From: Deltaproteobacteria bacterium
Lineage (GTDB): Bacteria; Myxococcota_A; UBA796; CAJQPC01
Direction: 5' to 3'
NCBI GenBank assembly: GCA_016717595.1
Contig: JADKFE010000031.1
Span: 1 to 64,000, forward strand
DNA: 64,000 bases
Both the position numbers and the translations under genes were made by a program. The notes under the pieces were generated by a model. That model saw only the letters and a list, made by a program, of their open reading frames with translations, was not told the DNA's origin and ran no database searches. This document shows positions 47,991 to 57,300 of the stretch, piece by piece (positions within the stretch are counted from its first letter, which is position 1; each line of letters starts with the position of its first letter).

Positions 47991-49428
47991 TCTTCACCCT
48001 CACGCTCCTGTCCTGCGCCGGGGGCGACAAAGCCCCCAACGACGACTCCCCAGCGGACAGCGATCCCGTGGACAGCCGCGTCGATGACAGCGCCTCCGAC
48101 GACAGCGCCCCCGACACCGGCGTCCCCGAGCTGCCCTGGACAGATGACCCCTGCGCCCTGGTGGACGTGGGCGACGACCCCTTCGCCGCCCAGATCGCCG
48201 TGTGGACGGCCCAGGACGACGCCGCGCCGCCGCCCACGGGGGCCTCGTGCTCGTGGGCTCCTCGACGATCCGCCGCTGGCGCACGGCCCAGCGGGCGTTG
48301 GGGCCATACGCGCCGCTGCAGCGCGGCGTCGGCGGCGCTCGCTCGGCGGACGTGGCCAAACACCTCCCCGAGCTGGCCCTACGCCACACGCCCTCGGCCG
48401 TGCTCATGTTCGCCGGGACAAACGACCTCGCCGATGGCCGAAGCGTGCAGTCTGTGGTGGATAACGTGCGCTGCGTGATGCAGCAGCTCCACTCGGCCCA
48501 GCCCGGCGCCAAGCTCTTTTACGCGGGCATCACGCCTACCCCCTCGCGCTGGTCGATCTGGGCCGAACAAGACGCCGTGAACCAGGCCATCCAGAGCCTC
48601 GCCGCCCAGCACCCCTCGATTGTTTATATCGACACGGTGAGCGCGCTCCTGGCCACGGGCAGCCCGCCCGACGAGGCGTATTTTGTGGACGGCTTACACC
48701 TCAACGCCGCGGGCTACGCGCTGTGGGACGCGGCGGTGATCAACACCGTGCGCCCCAACATGCCCGACGTCGTGGCCGCCGCGCCGGTCGGCCCGCCCTC
48801 GGGGAGCTACCTGCGGGTAGACCTCGGCCCGTCAAACGCTGAAGATGGCGCGCAAGCCCCAAGCGTTGACGACTTCGGCATCCGCTGGAACACCTGGCAC
48901 ACGCTCCAAGGCGGCGAGCAGGCCCTCGCCGGGGAGGCGCTGCGGGGCCTCGTCACCACCACCGGGGCCATCACCGAGGTAGACCTGATGCTCTCCGGCG
49001 GCTTTCGCGCCAACGGCCTCCGCAACGGCGGCCTCACCAGCCCCTCTGGCGACAAGCTCGGCACCTTGGCCGTGTGGCAGGCCACGGCCGACTTCTTCTA
49101 CACCGGTGACCCCGACGACCCCGGCGGCCTCATGCTCAGCGGCCTGAGCCCCGACGCGCGGCACACCCTGCGCCTGTTCGCCAGCCGCGCCACAGACGAG
49201 GAGACCCGCGTCACCCGCTTCACCGTCGAGGGGGGTGAGGAGGCCGTGTCCGCCGAGGTCACCACCACGGGCCCGGACATCGGCGAGGGCGGCTATGACG
49301 GCAACGAGGGCACCTTGGTGGTGTTCACCGGCCTGGTGCCCGACGCCTATGGCCGCCTGCACCTCGACGTGGACCGCGCCGCCGGGGCCTTCGCTTACCT
49401 GAACTTGCTGGAGCTAGAGGTGGAGTAG
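47987..49428 (+). CDS. SGNH/GDSL-type hydrolase lipoprotein (one frame break)
   Basis: A lipoprotein signal (MIFTLTLLSCAGG) and an Asp/Ser-rich linker precede an SGNH hydrolase domain. The catalytic blocks are GLVLVGSSTIRRW (Ser), VGGARSADV (Gly), MFAGTNDLADG (Asn) and DGLHLNAAGYALW (Asp/His). The frame breaks near 48243, just before the catalytic Ser. The C-terminal half (about 230 residues) is a beta-rich domain starting YLRVDLGPSNAEDG, similar to fibronectin- or CBM-like modules. It probably removes acetyl or other acyl esters from a glycan outside the cytoplasm. Confidence 0.8.
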
Positions 49429-49438
49429 GCGCCCCTCT

Positions 49439-49449
49439 CTCAACCCTTC
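49439..49449 (-). promoter_or_regulatory. GAAGGGTTGAG box upstream of graspetide ligase 2 (inverted)
   Basis: The 11-mer GAAGGGTTGAG, identical to the start of the box before the graspetide precursors, lies on the minus strand 67 bp before ligase 2. Relative to ligase 1 the box has the same orientation. By chance an 11-mer is expected about 0.03 times in 64 kb counting both strands. Confidence 0.5.
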
Positions 49450-49515
49450 GCCGCCCTGGCCGGGGGCCGCCGCCGGGGATAGCCACGCCCCCAGACCCAA
49501 GGCCGGAGGCCTCTG

Positions 49516-50516
49516 ATGGACGTGCTCGCCGTCACCCACACCCAAGAGCCCAGCGCGGCCTGGGTCGCCGAAGCCATCGCCAAGCGGGGTCACCGGCTGA
49601 TCCGCCTCGACACCGACCTCTTCCCCAACGCGCCGATGGTGCGCCGCACCCAGCGCGGGACGGAGCTGCGCTCGGCGATTCAGGTGGACGGCGTGTGGGT
49701 GCCGCTCGACGCCAGCACGTCGATCTGGTGGCGGCGGGTGAACCTCTCGTCCAAGGTCGATCCCTCCATGGGCGCCGATGCCCAAGGGGCGGCGGTCGAG
49801 GAGTCCCGCATCACCCTGCGCGGCCTCGCCAGCGCGCACACCGGCCTCGTCGTCGATCGCCCCCACCACATCCGCCTCGTCGGCGACAAGGCCCTGCAGC
49901 TCGGGATCGCCGCCCAGGTGGGCCTCGACGTGCTGCCCACGCTGGTGACCAACGACCCTGAGTCCGCCCGGGCGTTCTTCCATGAGCACAACGGCCAGGT
50001 GATCACCAAGATGGAGCACGCCTTCGCCCTCAAGATGGAGGACGGCACCGGCGCCGTTCACACCTCCGTGGTCAAAGAGGAGGATCTCGACGCGCTGGAC
50101 GGCCTCACCGCCTGCCCGATGATCTTCCAGCCCCGGGTACACACCCGCCGGGAGTACCGGATCACCATCGTCGGTCAGCAGGTGATGGTGGGCGCCTTGG
50201 ACTACAGCGCGGGGAGTACGGCACCGACTGGCGCCTCGCCAGCCTGCGCGACAAGGGGGTGGTCCACGCCTGGAAGAAGGCCAGCCTGCCGGACGCCGTG
50301 TGCCAGGCGATGCTGCGCCTGATGGACCGCCTCGGCCTGAACTACGGCGCCGCCGACATCCTGGAGGACGAGGCGGGCCGCCTGTGGTTTCTGGAGGTCA
50401 ACCCCGCCGGGGAGTGGGCCTGGATGAACCACGCCGGGCTGCCCATCGTCGACGCCCTCGCCGACCTGCTCACCGGGGCCGTGCCCGCCCGAGACTGCGT
50501 CGTCCCGCGGGTATAG
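49516..50516 (+). CDS. ATP-grasp graspetide synthetase (MvdC/MvdD-like), ligase 2 (one frame break)
   Basis: The start is ATG 49516 (MDVLAVTHTQEPSAAWVAEA). Microviridin-maturase marks are very clear: VGDKALQLGIAAQVGLDVLP, PTLVTNDPESARAFF, VITKMEHAFAL, CPMIFQPRVHTRREYRITIV and the terminal LWFLEVNPAGEWAWMNHAGL. The frame breaks near 50212, where EYGTDWRLASLRDKGVVHAW resumes. Restored length is 333 aa. Known microviridins need two such ligases, one making omega-esters (MvdD/MdnC) and one the omega-amide (MvdC/MdnB). Only one ligase lies beside the precursors at 8.8-10.1 kb, so this is the natural candidate for the second. There is no precursor beside it. Confidence 0.83.
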
Positions 50517-50522
50517 GCCCTC

Positions 50523-51363
50523 TCAGTACAGCTCCTCGTCGGCCCCTTCAGTGGCGGTGACGATGAGGATGGCGTCGCCGCGCAGCTCGGCGTCTAAGGT
50601 CAGCCAGCTCTCCTCGATGAGCGCCGCGTGCTCGGGGGTGTAGGCGAGGATCGACAGGAGCTGCTTCACCCAGGCGTCTTCAGGGGCGACGTTCGCCGTA
50701 GAGAGCGGCAGATCGCCGAGCTTCTTCGTGAGCAGCTCCGTGGCCAAGGCCAAGGTGTAGGGGTCGTCGGGCGGGTAGTGGTAGGCCCGGGTGACGCTCA
50801 CGCCGAGCTTGAGGCCGTCGATCTCCACCAGCAGATCGGTCTTTTTGCCGCCGGTGTCGGTGTAGACGATCTCCGCCTCGGTCTTGAGCAGGGTGGCCAG
50901 CTCGCAGCGGTAGAGCACCTCATAGGCGAAGACCTCGGAGAGCAGGCTAGAGCCGCCGAGGTTGCCCGCCTCGTAGATGATCTGGCCGCCCTCGCTGAGC
51001 AGGCTGGCGTCGAAGGTCTCCGTGCCGAAGTCTAAGGTGTTGACATAGAGGCCCGGCGCCGCGTCGCTGAGCAGGGCCTCGGTCAACACGCCGCAGTCGC
51101 CGCTGAGCGCGCCGAAGCCGTCGAGGGGCTCAAAGCTGGGCTCGCCGGTGTCGGTGTCGCTGGTGTCGCTGGTGTCGTCGGTGTCTTGGGTGTCGCCCGT
51201 GTCGTCAGGGTCGCTGTCTTCGTTCGTGTCGTCGCCGCCGCTGTCCGTCGAGTCTTGGGTGTCGTCCGTGGTCAGCGCGGAGTCGTCGCCTTTGTCTTTG
51301 TCGCCGGAGCAGGGCGGCGAGGGGGGCGAGCAGGGCGAGCAGGGCGTAGGTGGGGTGGCGCAT
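50523..51363 (-). CDS. Lipoprotein of unknown function with Asp/Thr-rich linker (one frame break)
   Basis: The start is ATG 51363 (MRHPTYALLALLAPLAAL), with a frame break near 51315 just before the lipobox Cys (CSGDKDKGDD). A long Asp/Thr/Ser linker (about residues 25-70) leads to a globular domain. There, GGKKTDLLVEIDGLKLGVSV, TRAYHYPPDDPYTLALATEL and NVAPEDAWVKQLLSILAYTP are regular alpha/beta segments. The D...ExD pattern could be a nuclease-like fold, but that is weak. Restored length is about 280 aa. Probably surface or periplasm exposed. Confidence 0.65.
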
Positions 51364-51501
51364 GGCCGCAAGTCTAACGAGAAAACGGCGGCGTGGGCCT
51401 CGCAACTTTTAGGCCCGATGAAACCAAAGCTCAGAGGCGCGCTTGCGCTCATCCTCCCCACTCGTGTAGACTTCAAGCCCCTCCAACACCCAGGAAGATG
51501 C

Positions 51502-53286
51502 ATGGCCTACGACAGCATCCCGTCCAAGATCATCTCGAACGGTCAGAAGTTCGCCGACAAGCCCGCCTACTTCGTTCGCGGCGCCGCCGCCTGGGAGCCC
51601 ACGAGCTGGAAGACCTACGCCGCCGAGTGTGTGCAGGCGGCTCGTGCGCTCATCAGCCTCGGGTTTCAGCCCGGCGGGACCGTCTCGATCCTCGGCTTCA
51701 ACCGGCCAGAGTGGGTGATCCTCGACGTCGCCGCCATGTGCGCGGGCGGCGCCCCGGCGGGCATCTACACGACCTGCTCCCCCACGGAGGTGCAGTACAT
51801 CGTCAACCACGCCGAGTCTTCAGTGGTGCTCGTCGAGAACAAGGCCCAGTGGGAGAAGATCCTCGCCAAGATTGACGAGCTGCCCCTGCTCAAGCACGTC
51901 ATCCTGATGAAGGGCGCGGAGAAGGTCGAGCACCCCATCGTGCTCACCTGGGAGCAGTTCATGGCCAAGGCCGAGGGCACCCCCGAGAAGGAGGTCCACG
52001 ACCGGATCGCCAAGCTCGAGCCCCAGGGCCTCGCCACCTTCATCTACACCTCGGGCACCACCGGGCCGCCCAAGGGCGTGATGTTGTCTCACGAGAACCT
52101 CTCCTGGACGGCCAACCTCGCCATCAACGACATCGTCGGCGGCGCGGGCCCTGAAGACTGCTCGGTGAGCTACCTGCCGCTCTCCCACATCGCCGAGCAG
52201 ATGTTCTCCATCCACGCCCCGGCCTGCTCGGGCTACGCGGTCTACTTCGCCCAAGGCATCGAGAAGCTCGGCGACAACCTCAAGGAGGTCCAGCCGACCA
52301 TCTTCTTCGGCGTGCCCCGCATCTGGGAGAAGTTCCACGCCGGCGTGTCGGGCAAGCTCAAGGAGGCCACGGGCGTCAAGGCCAAGCTCGTCGAGTGGGC
52401 GCGCGGCGTGGCGATTCAGGCCAACGCCCTGAACATGCGCGGCGAGAAGCCCTCGGGCTTCTTGGGCTTCCAATACGCCTTGGCGAACAAGCTCATCTAC
52501 TCCAAGCTCAAGCCCGCCGTGGGCCTTGGTCGCGCCCGCGTCTGTGTCTCTGGCGCCGCGCCCATCGGCAAAGACGTGCTGGAGTTCTTCTCCTCCCTCG
52601 ATCTCACCGTGCTCGAGGTCTACGGCCAGTCCGAGGGCTCGGGCCCCACCACCATCAACCGCCCCGGCCGCACCAAACTCGGCACAGTCGGCCCGGCCCT
52701 GCCCGGCGTGACGGTGAAGATCGCAGAGGACGGCGAGATCCTCGTCAAGGGCCCCAACATCTTCTTGGGCTACTACAAAGAGCCCCAAGCCACCGCCGAG
52801 ACCCTGGTGGACGGCTGGTTGTGCTCCGGCGACCTGGGCGCGTTTGACAGCGACCAGTTCTTGAGCATCACCGGCCGCAAGAAGGAGATCATCATCACCG
52901 CCGGCGGCAAAAACATCGCCCCCAAGAACCTGGAGGCCGCCATCAAACAGCACGAGCTGGTGAACGAGGCCGTCGTCATCGGCGACCGCCGCAAGTTCCT
53001 CATCGCGCTCGTCACCATCGACCCCGAGAAGGGGCCGGCCTGGGCCAACGCCAACGGCGTGAAGCCCGAGGAGCTGGCGACGAGCCCGGCCTTGCAGAAA
53101 GAGATTCAGCGGCACATCGACGAGATGAACCGCGAGTTCGCCCAGGTGGAGCAGATCAAGAAGTTCAAGATCTTGCCCCGCAACTTCACCATCGCCGACA
53201 ACGAGCTGACCCCGACGCTCAAGGTCAAGCGGAAGAAGGTGAACGAGAGCTGGTCGAAGGAGATTGAGGCGCTTTACGCGGAGTGA
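51502..53286 (+). CDS. Long-chain acyl-CoA synthetase (AMP-forming)
   Basis: 594 aa from ATG 51502 (MAYDSIPSKIISNGQKFADK). The adenylation motifs are complete: FIYTSGTTGPPKGVMLSHEN (P-loop), LPLSHIAEQM, EVYGQSEGSGPTTINRPG and the SGDLGAFDSDQFLSITGRKK hinge with the later catalytic Lys (NELTPTLKVKRKKV). The protein activates fatty acids to acyl-AMP and then acyl-CoA, linking uptake to beta-oxidation or lipid synthesis. It resembles the FadD15 group. Intact. It is divergent from the preceding lipoprotein gene. Confidence 0.95.
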   Translation: MAYDSIPSKIISNGQKFADKPAYFVRGAAAWEPTSWKTYAAECVQAARALISLGFQPGGTVSILGFNRPEWVILDVAAMCAGGAPAGIYTTCSPTEVQYIVNHAESSVVLVENKAQWEKILAKIDELPLLKHVILMKGAEKVEHPIVLTWEQFMAKAEGTPEKEVHDRIAKLEPQGLATFIYTSGTTGPPKGVMLSHENLSWTANLAINDIVGGAGPEDCSVSYLPLSHIAEQMFSIHAPACSGYAVYFAQGIEKLGDNLKEVQPTIFFGVPRIWEKFHAGVSGKLKEATGVKAKLVEWARGVAIQANALNMRGEKPSGFLGFQYALANKLIYSKLKPAVGLGRARVCVSGAAPIGKDVLEFFSSLDLTVLEVYGQSEGSGPTTINRPGRTKLGTVGPALPGVTVKIAEDGEILVKGPNIFLGYYKEPQATAETLVDGWLCSGDLGAFDSDQFLSITGRKKEIIITAGGKNIAPKNLEAAIKQHELVNEAVVIGDRRKFLIALVTIDPEKGPAWANANGVKPEELATSPALQKEIQRHIDEMNREFAQVEQIKKFKILPRNFTIADNELTPTLKVKRKKVNESWSKEIEALYAE

Positions 53287-53365
53287 GCCGCGTGGTGTGA
53301 GACCGCCGCCGTCGCCTTCACCCGGGTTGGGTGGGGGTGGCGGTGGGTGGGTGAGGGGAGTTTTT

Positions 53366-54049
53366 ATGATTTGTATGTGGCTGCTCATCGGTTGCGCGAC
53401 GGAGGAGGAGGTCAAGGCTGAGGTCGAGCTCTTCCGCGCGGTGCCGTCTCGCTGCGACGTGGCGCAGTACTTCTACGGCGAGCCCCCTACGGGTGACGAT
53501 TTGACGCACACCCAATTCTGGATCACGCGGTCGTGCCTTTGGAGACGCGGTGGGTCCGAGTGCGAGACGCTGCGTGAATCTCCGATCGGGGATTATTCCT
53601 GGCTGCTCGATCCATTCTCTGAACAGGGCACCTATTTTGCCCACCTCCAGTCCCCTTACGACCCACTCCACCTCTATGAGACCTGCAAACTCGTCGCGGG
53701 GGAGCCCATGACCCCTGTTCTTGTGGTGGAGCCCACAACCTTTATCGGCGAGTCGCCTGTTCGCGCGCAGATTCACAGCGTCCGCTGGATCTCGGATGCC
53801 TCCGTCCTGATGTGGATGCACGCCGGCGAAGAGACCGAAGGCAAGAGAATCCTCTGTGTGCTGGGAGGCCCCAACGCCGACGCCTCAAGCGCCTGCCGCG
53901 AGGTCTCCGAGGCCTGGGACGCCTTCTGCAGCAAGGTAGCGCCAGGGCACACCGACGCCGCGCGGCAAGAGCGCGCGGCCTGTCGCGCCAACAACCATCA
54001 ATCGGAGAACAACAAGAAGGGGTGGTGTTATGAGAGGTATTGCAATTGA
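53366..54049 (+). CDS. Hypothetical Cys-containing lipoprotein
   Basis: 227 aa, with ATG 53366 preceded by GAGGGGAG. The signal MICMWLLIGCATEE carries a lipobox Cys, so the product is probably a lipoprotein. The mature part has about ten cysteines (SRCDVAQYF, RSCLWRRGGSECETL, and a Cys-rich tail ending CYERYCN), which suggests disulphides in the periplasm. The coding sequence is less GC-rich than its neighbours. No family was recognised. The next gene begins at the stop codon. Confidence 0.6.
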   Translation: MICMWLLIGCATEEEVKAEVELFRAVPSRCDVAQYFYGEPPTGDDLTHTQFWITRSCLWRRGGSECETLRESPIGDYSWLLDPFSEQGTYFAHLQSPYDPLHLYETCKLVAGEPMTPVLVVEPTTFIGESPVRAQIHSVRWISDASVLMWMHAGEETEGKRILCVLGGPNADASSACREVSEAWDAFCSKVAPGHTDAARQERAACRANNHQSENNKKGWCYERYCN

Positions 54050-55074
54050 CCTCCACCCTCCGCGCTCAGCCGCTCCTCCACACCCAGCTCCCCCGAGACG
54101 GCGCGCTGCGGCTCCTCGACGCTGACCGCGCCGTCTGGCTCGGCGCTCAGGCCCTCCTGTGGCGCTCAGACGGCGTCGTTGAGCCGCTGCCTTGGGCAAC
54201 GCTCAGCGAAGACGCGGGCCTCACCGTCGTGGACGGGCTCGTGGTCTTGTGGGACGGCGCCGCGCTGCAGGTGTTTGACCACGCCACCCTCACCCCGCTT
54301 CGGCGTCTGTCTCAACACGATGGCCTCATCTTTCGCGCGGACGCGCTCCCGGGCCGACGTCTGGTCACATGGAGCACAAAGGACCGCGTGACCGTCTGGG
54401 ATCTGACGACGGGGGAGGTGTTGGCGCGACACCGTCACGCCGAGGTTCGTGCGCTCTGTGGCCTCAGAGGCCCGCAAGATCCATTGATCGTGGCGCGTGG
54501 CGCGCTCGTTGGGCGCCGGGTGCGGCTCACGAGGGTGGACGCGCTCACGGGTGAGACGCTGCTGGCGCACCATGTCGGCCTCACCCACCGCGAGACCCTG
54601 CTTGACGTGGTGGTGATTCCATGTCCCGGCGGGCTGATCTCGGCGATCTCGACGATCCGGGGCGGGCGGCAGAGCACCACCGTACGGGAGCATCGGTCAG
54701 AGGTGACCCGCACCCTCGGGACGTTTGAGCCTCCCCAAGCGCGCGGGCTGCCGAGGATCTGGGCCTTGGACCTCATCGCGCCGGAGCTGCTCGTCTGTAT
54801 GGGGCGCGGCGGGGAGTTTACGCTGAGCCTACGCTCAGGACGTTGTGTGCACGCGCCGCCCCCAGGCGCCACCACAGGAGGCGGCCTGCGGCTCACCCAC
54901 GACGGCGCCCTGATGAACCTGCACAGCGGCCTGGCCCAGCGGCCGTTCGGCGCGGAGGCCCACGGGGAGGAGCTCTTGGAGGAGGACGGCGCGCTCTCGG
55001 CCTTGACCCGCGAGGGGCAGACCGTGACGTGGTGGCGCCTCGGCGCGCAGGATGCGCCTGTGTCCTCTGTTTGA
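54046..55074 (+). CDS. Beta-propeller-like (WD40/quinoprotein-type) protein
   Basis: About 340 aa. TTG 54046 overlaps the previous stop (TTGA) with GAGAGG 8 bases upstream; TTG 54040 is another possible start. Repeated four-strand blades can be seen (AVWLGAQALLWRSDGVVEPL, LVVLWDGAALQVFDHATLTP, RRLVTWSTKDRVTVWDLTTG, ALSALTREGQTVTWWRL), with the WD-like VWDLTTGEVLARH. There is no signal peptide, so it is probably cytosolic. It is translationally coupled to the Cys-rich lipoprotein gene. Ligand unknown. Confidence 0.6.
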   Translation: MTSTLRAQPLLHTQLPRDGALRLLDADRAVWLGAQALLWRSDGVVEPLPWATLSEDAGLTVVDGLVVLWDGAALQVFDHATLTPLRRLSQHDGLIFRADALPGRRLVTWSTKDRVTVWDLTTGEVLARHRHAEVRALCGLRGPQDPLIVARGALVGRRVRLTRVDALTGETLLAHHVGLTHRETLLDVVVIPCPGGLISAISTIRGGRQSTTVREHRSEVTRTLGTFEPPQARGLPRIWALDLIAPELLVCMGRGGEFTLSLRSGRCVHAPPPGATTGGGLRLTHDGALMNLHSGLAQRPFGAEAHGEELLEEDGALSALTREGQTVTWWRLGAQDAPVSSV

Positions 55075-55178
55075 CGCCCGTCGTCTGTTTGGTGGTGCGC
55101 GGCTCATCGAGATCGGGTTGGGGTCGTGGTGGTCCGCTCGTGCGGAGTGTGTAAGAGTGACTCACCAAGGAGCCACAG

Positions 55179-55565
55179 ATGTCCCAGACGAACAAGACCG
55201 ATCACGAGGAGCTCGCCCGCCTGCGCGAGGCGACCAGCGCCATGAGCGAGCCCGCCCGCTTCGCCTTCATTCATTCGCAGCGCTCCACTTGGCCAATCCG
55301 CACGCTGTGCCGGGCGCTGGGGGTCTCCGCCTCAGGCTATTACGCCTGGCGGGGGCGCCCGGAGTCCCAACACAGCCAAGAGGATCGGCGCTTGATGGAG
55401 CAGATTCGGCGGATCTACGCGGCGGGAATGGGCGCCTTCGGCAGCCCGAGGGTTCACGCCGAGCTTCAGGCCCAAGGCGTTCGAGTCAGCCGAAAACGGG
55501 TCGCCCGGCTGATGCAAGAGGCGCGGCTCGTGGGCTGGTCGGGGCGTGGGCCGCGCCCAGAGTGA
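55179..55565 (+). mobile_element. IS3-family transposase OrfB remnant (HTH_21 part only)
   Basis: 128 codons. TWPIRTLCRALGVSASGYYA, then GAFGSPRVHAELQAQGVRVS and RKRVARLMQEARLVG are the typical N-terminal half of IS3-family OrfB (IS150/IS3 type). A stop at 55563-55565 cuts it before any DDE catalytic domain, and no rve domain, OrfA or terminal repeat is seen around it. It is therefore a degenerate insertion-sequence fragment, or a small gene captured from one. It lies 104 bp after the propeller gene. Confidence 0.75.
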
Positions 55566-55623
55566 CGTGGCTTCACCGGCCAGGTCAACCTCCCCAAGCC
55601 TCATCGGTGGTACCCTGCTGCCC

Positions 55624-57087
55624 ATGCCCAGCCCCCTCTCCCCACGCCGCCCCCTGCGCTACTCCGGCGCCATCCGCACCCTGGCGTTTGACGCGCTGAG
55701 CGTCGGGCTTCTGTCGCTCTATGGCGGCGAGGTCTGCCCGCTCATCGAGCAGCTTGGCCCGGTTCATCTGGGCCAGATCCTCCTGGGGGTGTACGCCATC
55801 AGCCAGGCGCTCACCTTGCCCCTCGGCGGGCGCATCGAGGCCAGCATGCCGCCCGAGCGCTGGCCCGAGGCCCTGGCGCGGCTCACGTTTTACCGCACCT
55901 TCGCCATCGGCGTGATCGTCACCTTCGGCTTCACCGAGGGCTTAGGTTTCCCCGTCGAGAGCGGCCTCAAGATGTTGATCGGCGCGATCACCCTGGGCCT
56001 GATCTCGGCGCTGGACGGCCGTTTTTACATCGAGAGCAAGCTCATCGACGCCGCTGCGCGCGGTGAGCTCAAGATTCAAGACGTCGGCGAGCCCGCGTCA
56101 CGGGTGAAGGAGCTGATGGTCTTGGGCACGACGGGCCTTCTGTTCTCTACCCTCGTGCTGTTTTTGGTCGTACGAAAAGACCTCTCTGACCTCGCCTTCG
56201 TCTCCCAGATCGACCTGCCCGCGGCGCTGCGGGACGTCTCCATCGAGTTCGGCTTTGTCGGCGCCGTGCTCGTGGGCGGGCTCTTGCACCTCATGCGACA
56301 GGTGGGCAACAACCTCCAGCGCCTCGTCGACGCCGAGTCTACGGCGCTCGACCGCCTCACCGCCGGAGAGCTCGACGTGTGGGTGCCCATCTCCACCCGG
56401 GATGAGCTGGGCCACATCGCCGCCCACACAAACCGCCTCGTGGACGCCATGCGGGAGCGAAAGCGGGTGTTTGAGACGTTCGGGAAGGCCGTGAGCCCCC
56501 AGGTGGCGGCCCGCCTGCTCTCGGGCGGCGCGGCGCTCGGCGGCGAGCGGAAGCGGGTGGTCGTGATGTTTTTGGACATCCGCGACTTCACGCCCTGGGT
56601 GGAGGGCGCCACCCCCGAGGCCCTGGTGCGTGACCTCAACCGCTTCTTCACCGAGGCCGTGCGGGTGATTCACCAGCGCGGCGGCCTCGTCGATAAGTTC
56701 ATCGGCGACGGCCTCATGGCCGTGTTCGGTCTAGACGATCCCCAAGGCGCCGAGACCGCCGCCGCTGCCGCCGCCTTGGAGCTTCAAGCGGCCTTCGTGA
56801 CGCTCTCCAAGACCCTCGACCACCCCCTGCGCGCCGGTGTGGGCGTGCATGTGGGGGAGGTCGTGGCCGGGGTGATCGGCTCGCCGGATCGCCTGGAGTT
56901 CACCGTGGTGGGTGACGCGGTGAACACGGCGTCTCGTGTGGAGGGCCTCACACGCTCGTTGGGCGTCGATGTGCTGCTCACCGCGCCGGTCGTCGCCGCC
57001 TTGGCGAACCCCGGCGCCTGGCGCAGCCTCGGCGAGCACGGCGTCAAGGGCCGCGCCGCCCGGGTGGAGCTGTTCGCGCCGGCCTGA
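55624..57087 (+). CDS. Membrane class III adenylate cyclase with HAMP-like linker
   Basis: 487 aa from ATG 55624. The N-terminal 240 residues hold about six hydrophobic segments. A HAMP-like signal helix follows (LTAGELDVWVPISTRDELGH). The cyclase catalytic domain has FLDIRDFTPW (metal Asp), KFIGDGLMAVFG (Lys and second Asp) and VVGDAVNTASRVEG (Asn and Arg). The Lys with Thr-type second position is the class IIIb adenylate pattern, so cAMP is the likely product. It senses an unknown signal in or at the membrane. It is the second cyclase in the window, after the SDR fusion at 5.98 kb. Confidence 0.88.
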   Translation: MPSPLSPRRPLRYSGAIRTLAFDALSVGLLSLYGGEVCPLIEQLGPVHLGQILLGVYAISQALTLPLGGRIEASMPPERWPEALARLTFYRTFAIGVIVTFGFTEGLGFPVESGLKMLIGAITLGLISALDGRFYIESKLIDAAARGELKIQDVGEPASRVKELMVLGTTGLLFSTLVLFLVVRKDLSDLAFVSQIDLPAALRDVSIEFGFVGAVLVGGLLHLMRQVGNNLQRLVDAESTALDRLTAGELDVWVPISTRDELGHIAAHTNRLVDAMRERKRVFETFGKAVSPQVAARLLSGGAALGGERKRVVVMFLDIRDFTPWVEGATPEALVRDLNRFFTEAVRVIHQRGGLVDKFIGDGLMAVFGLDDPQGAETAAAAAALELQAAFVTLSKTLDHPLRAGVGVHVGEVVAGVIGSPDRLEFTVVGDAVNTASRVEGLTRSLGVDVLLTAPVVAALANPGAWRSLGEHGVKGRAARVELFAPA

Positions 57088-57096
57088 GCGGTGTGC

Positions 57097-57300
57097 TCAG
57101 CCTCGGTAAAACTCGGCGTAGCAGCGGCGATCGGGGCTGCAGCGCTCGGGGCAGGCCAGGCCGCCGTCGGGGCCCCAGCTCTCGACGCTCTGGGCGCAGG
57201 AGTAGGGCACCTCATTGAGCACAAACACGTCGAGCACACGGCGGGGGTCTTCGCGGTGCTCCCGGTGGCCCTTCCAGCGCAGGTGGGTGCAGAGCTTCAT
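57097..57300 (-). CDS. Small Cys-containing hypothetical protein
   Basis: 67 aa starting MKLCTHLRWKGHREHREDPR, with five cysteines (the later ones in LACPERCSPDRRCYAEF). No family function is known to me. Its ATG overlaps the stop of the molybdoenzyme FAD subunit (ATGA), so it is read as the last gene of that operon. A metal-binding or maturation role is possible but unsupported. Confidence 0.6.
   Translation of the reverse strand: MKLCTHLRWKGHREHREDPRRVLDVFVLNEVPYSCAQSVESWGPDGGLACPERCSPDRRCYAEFYRG

Noticed and set aside
50523..51363. PD-(D/E)XK nuclease domain in the lipoprotein
   Set aside because: A D...ExD pattern is present, but there is no clear Lys or fold context, and an exported lipoprotein nuclease is unlikely; kept as unknown.
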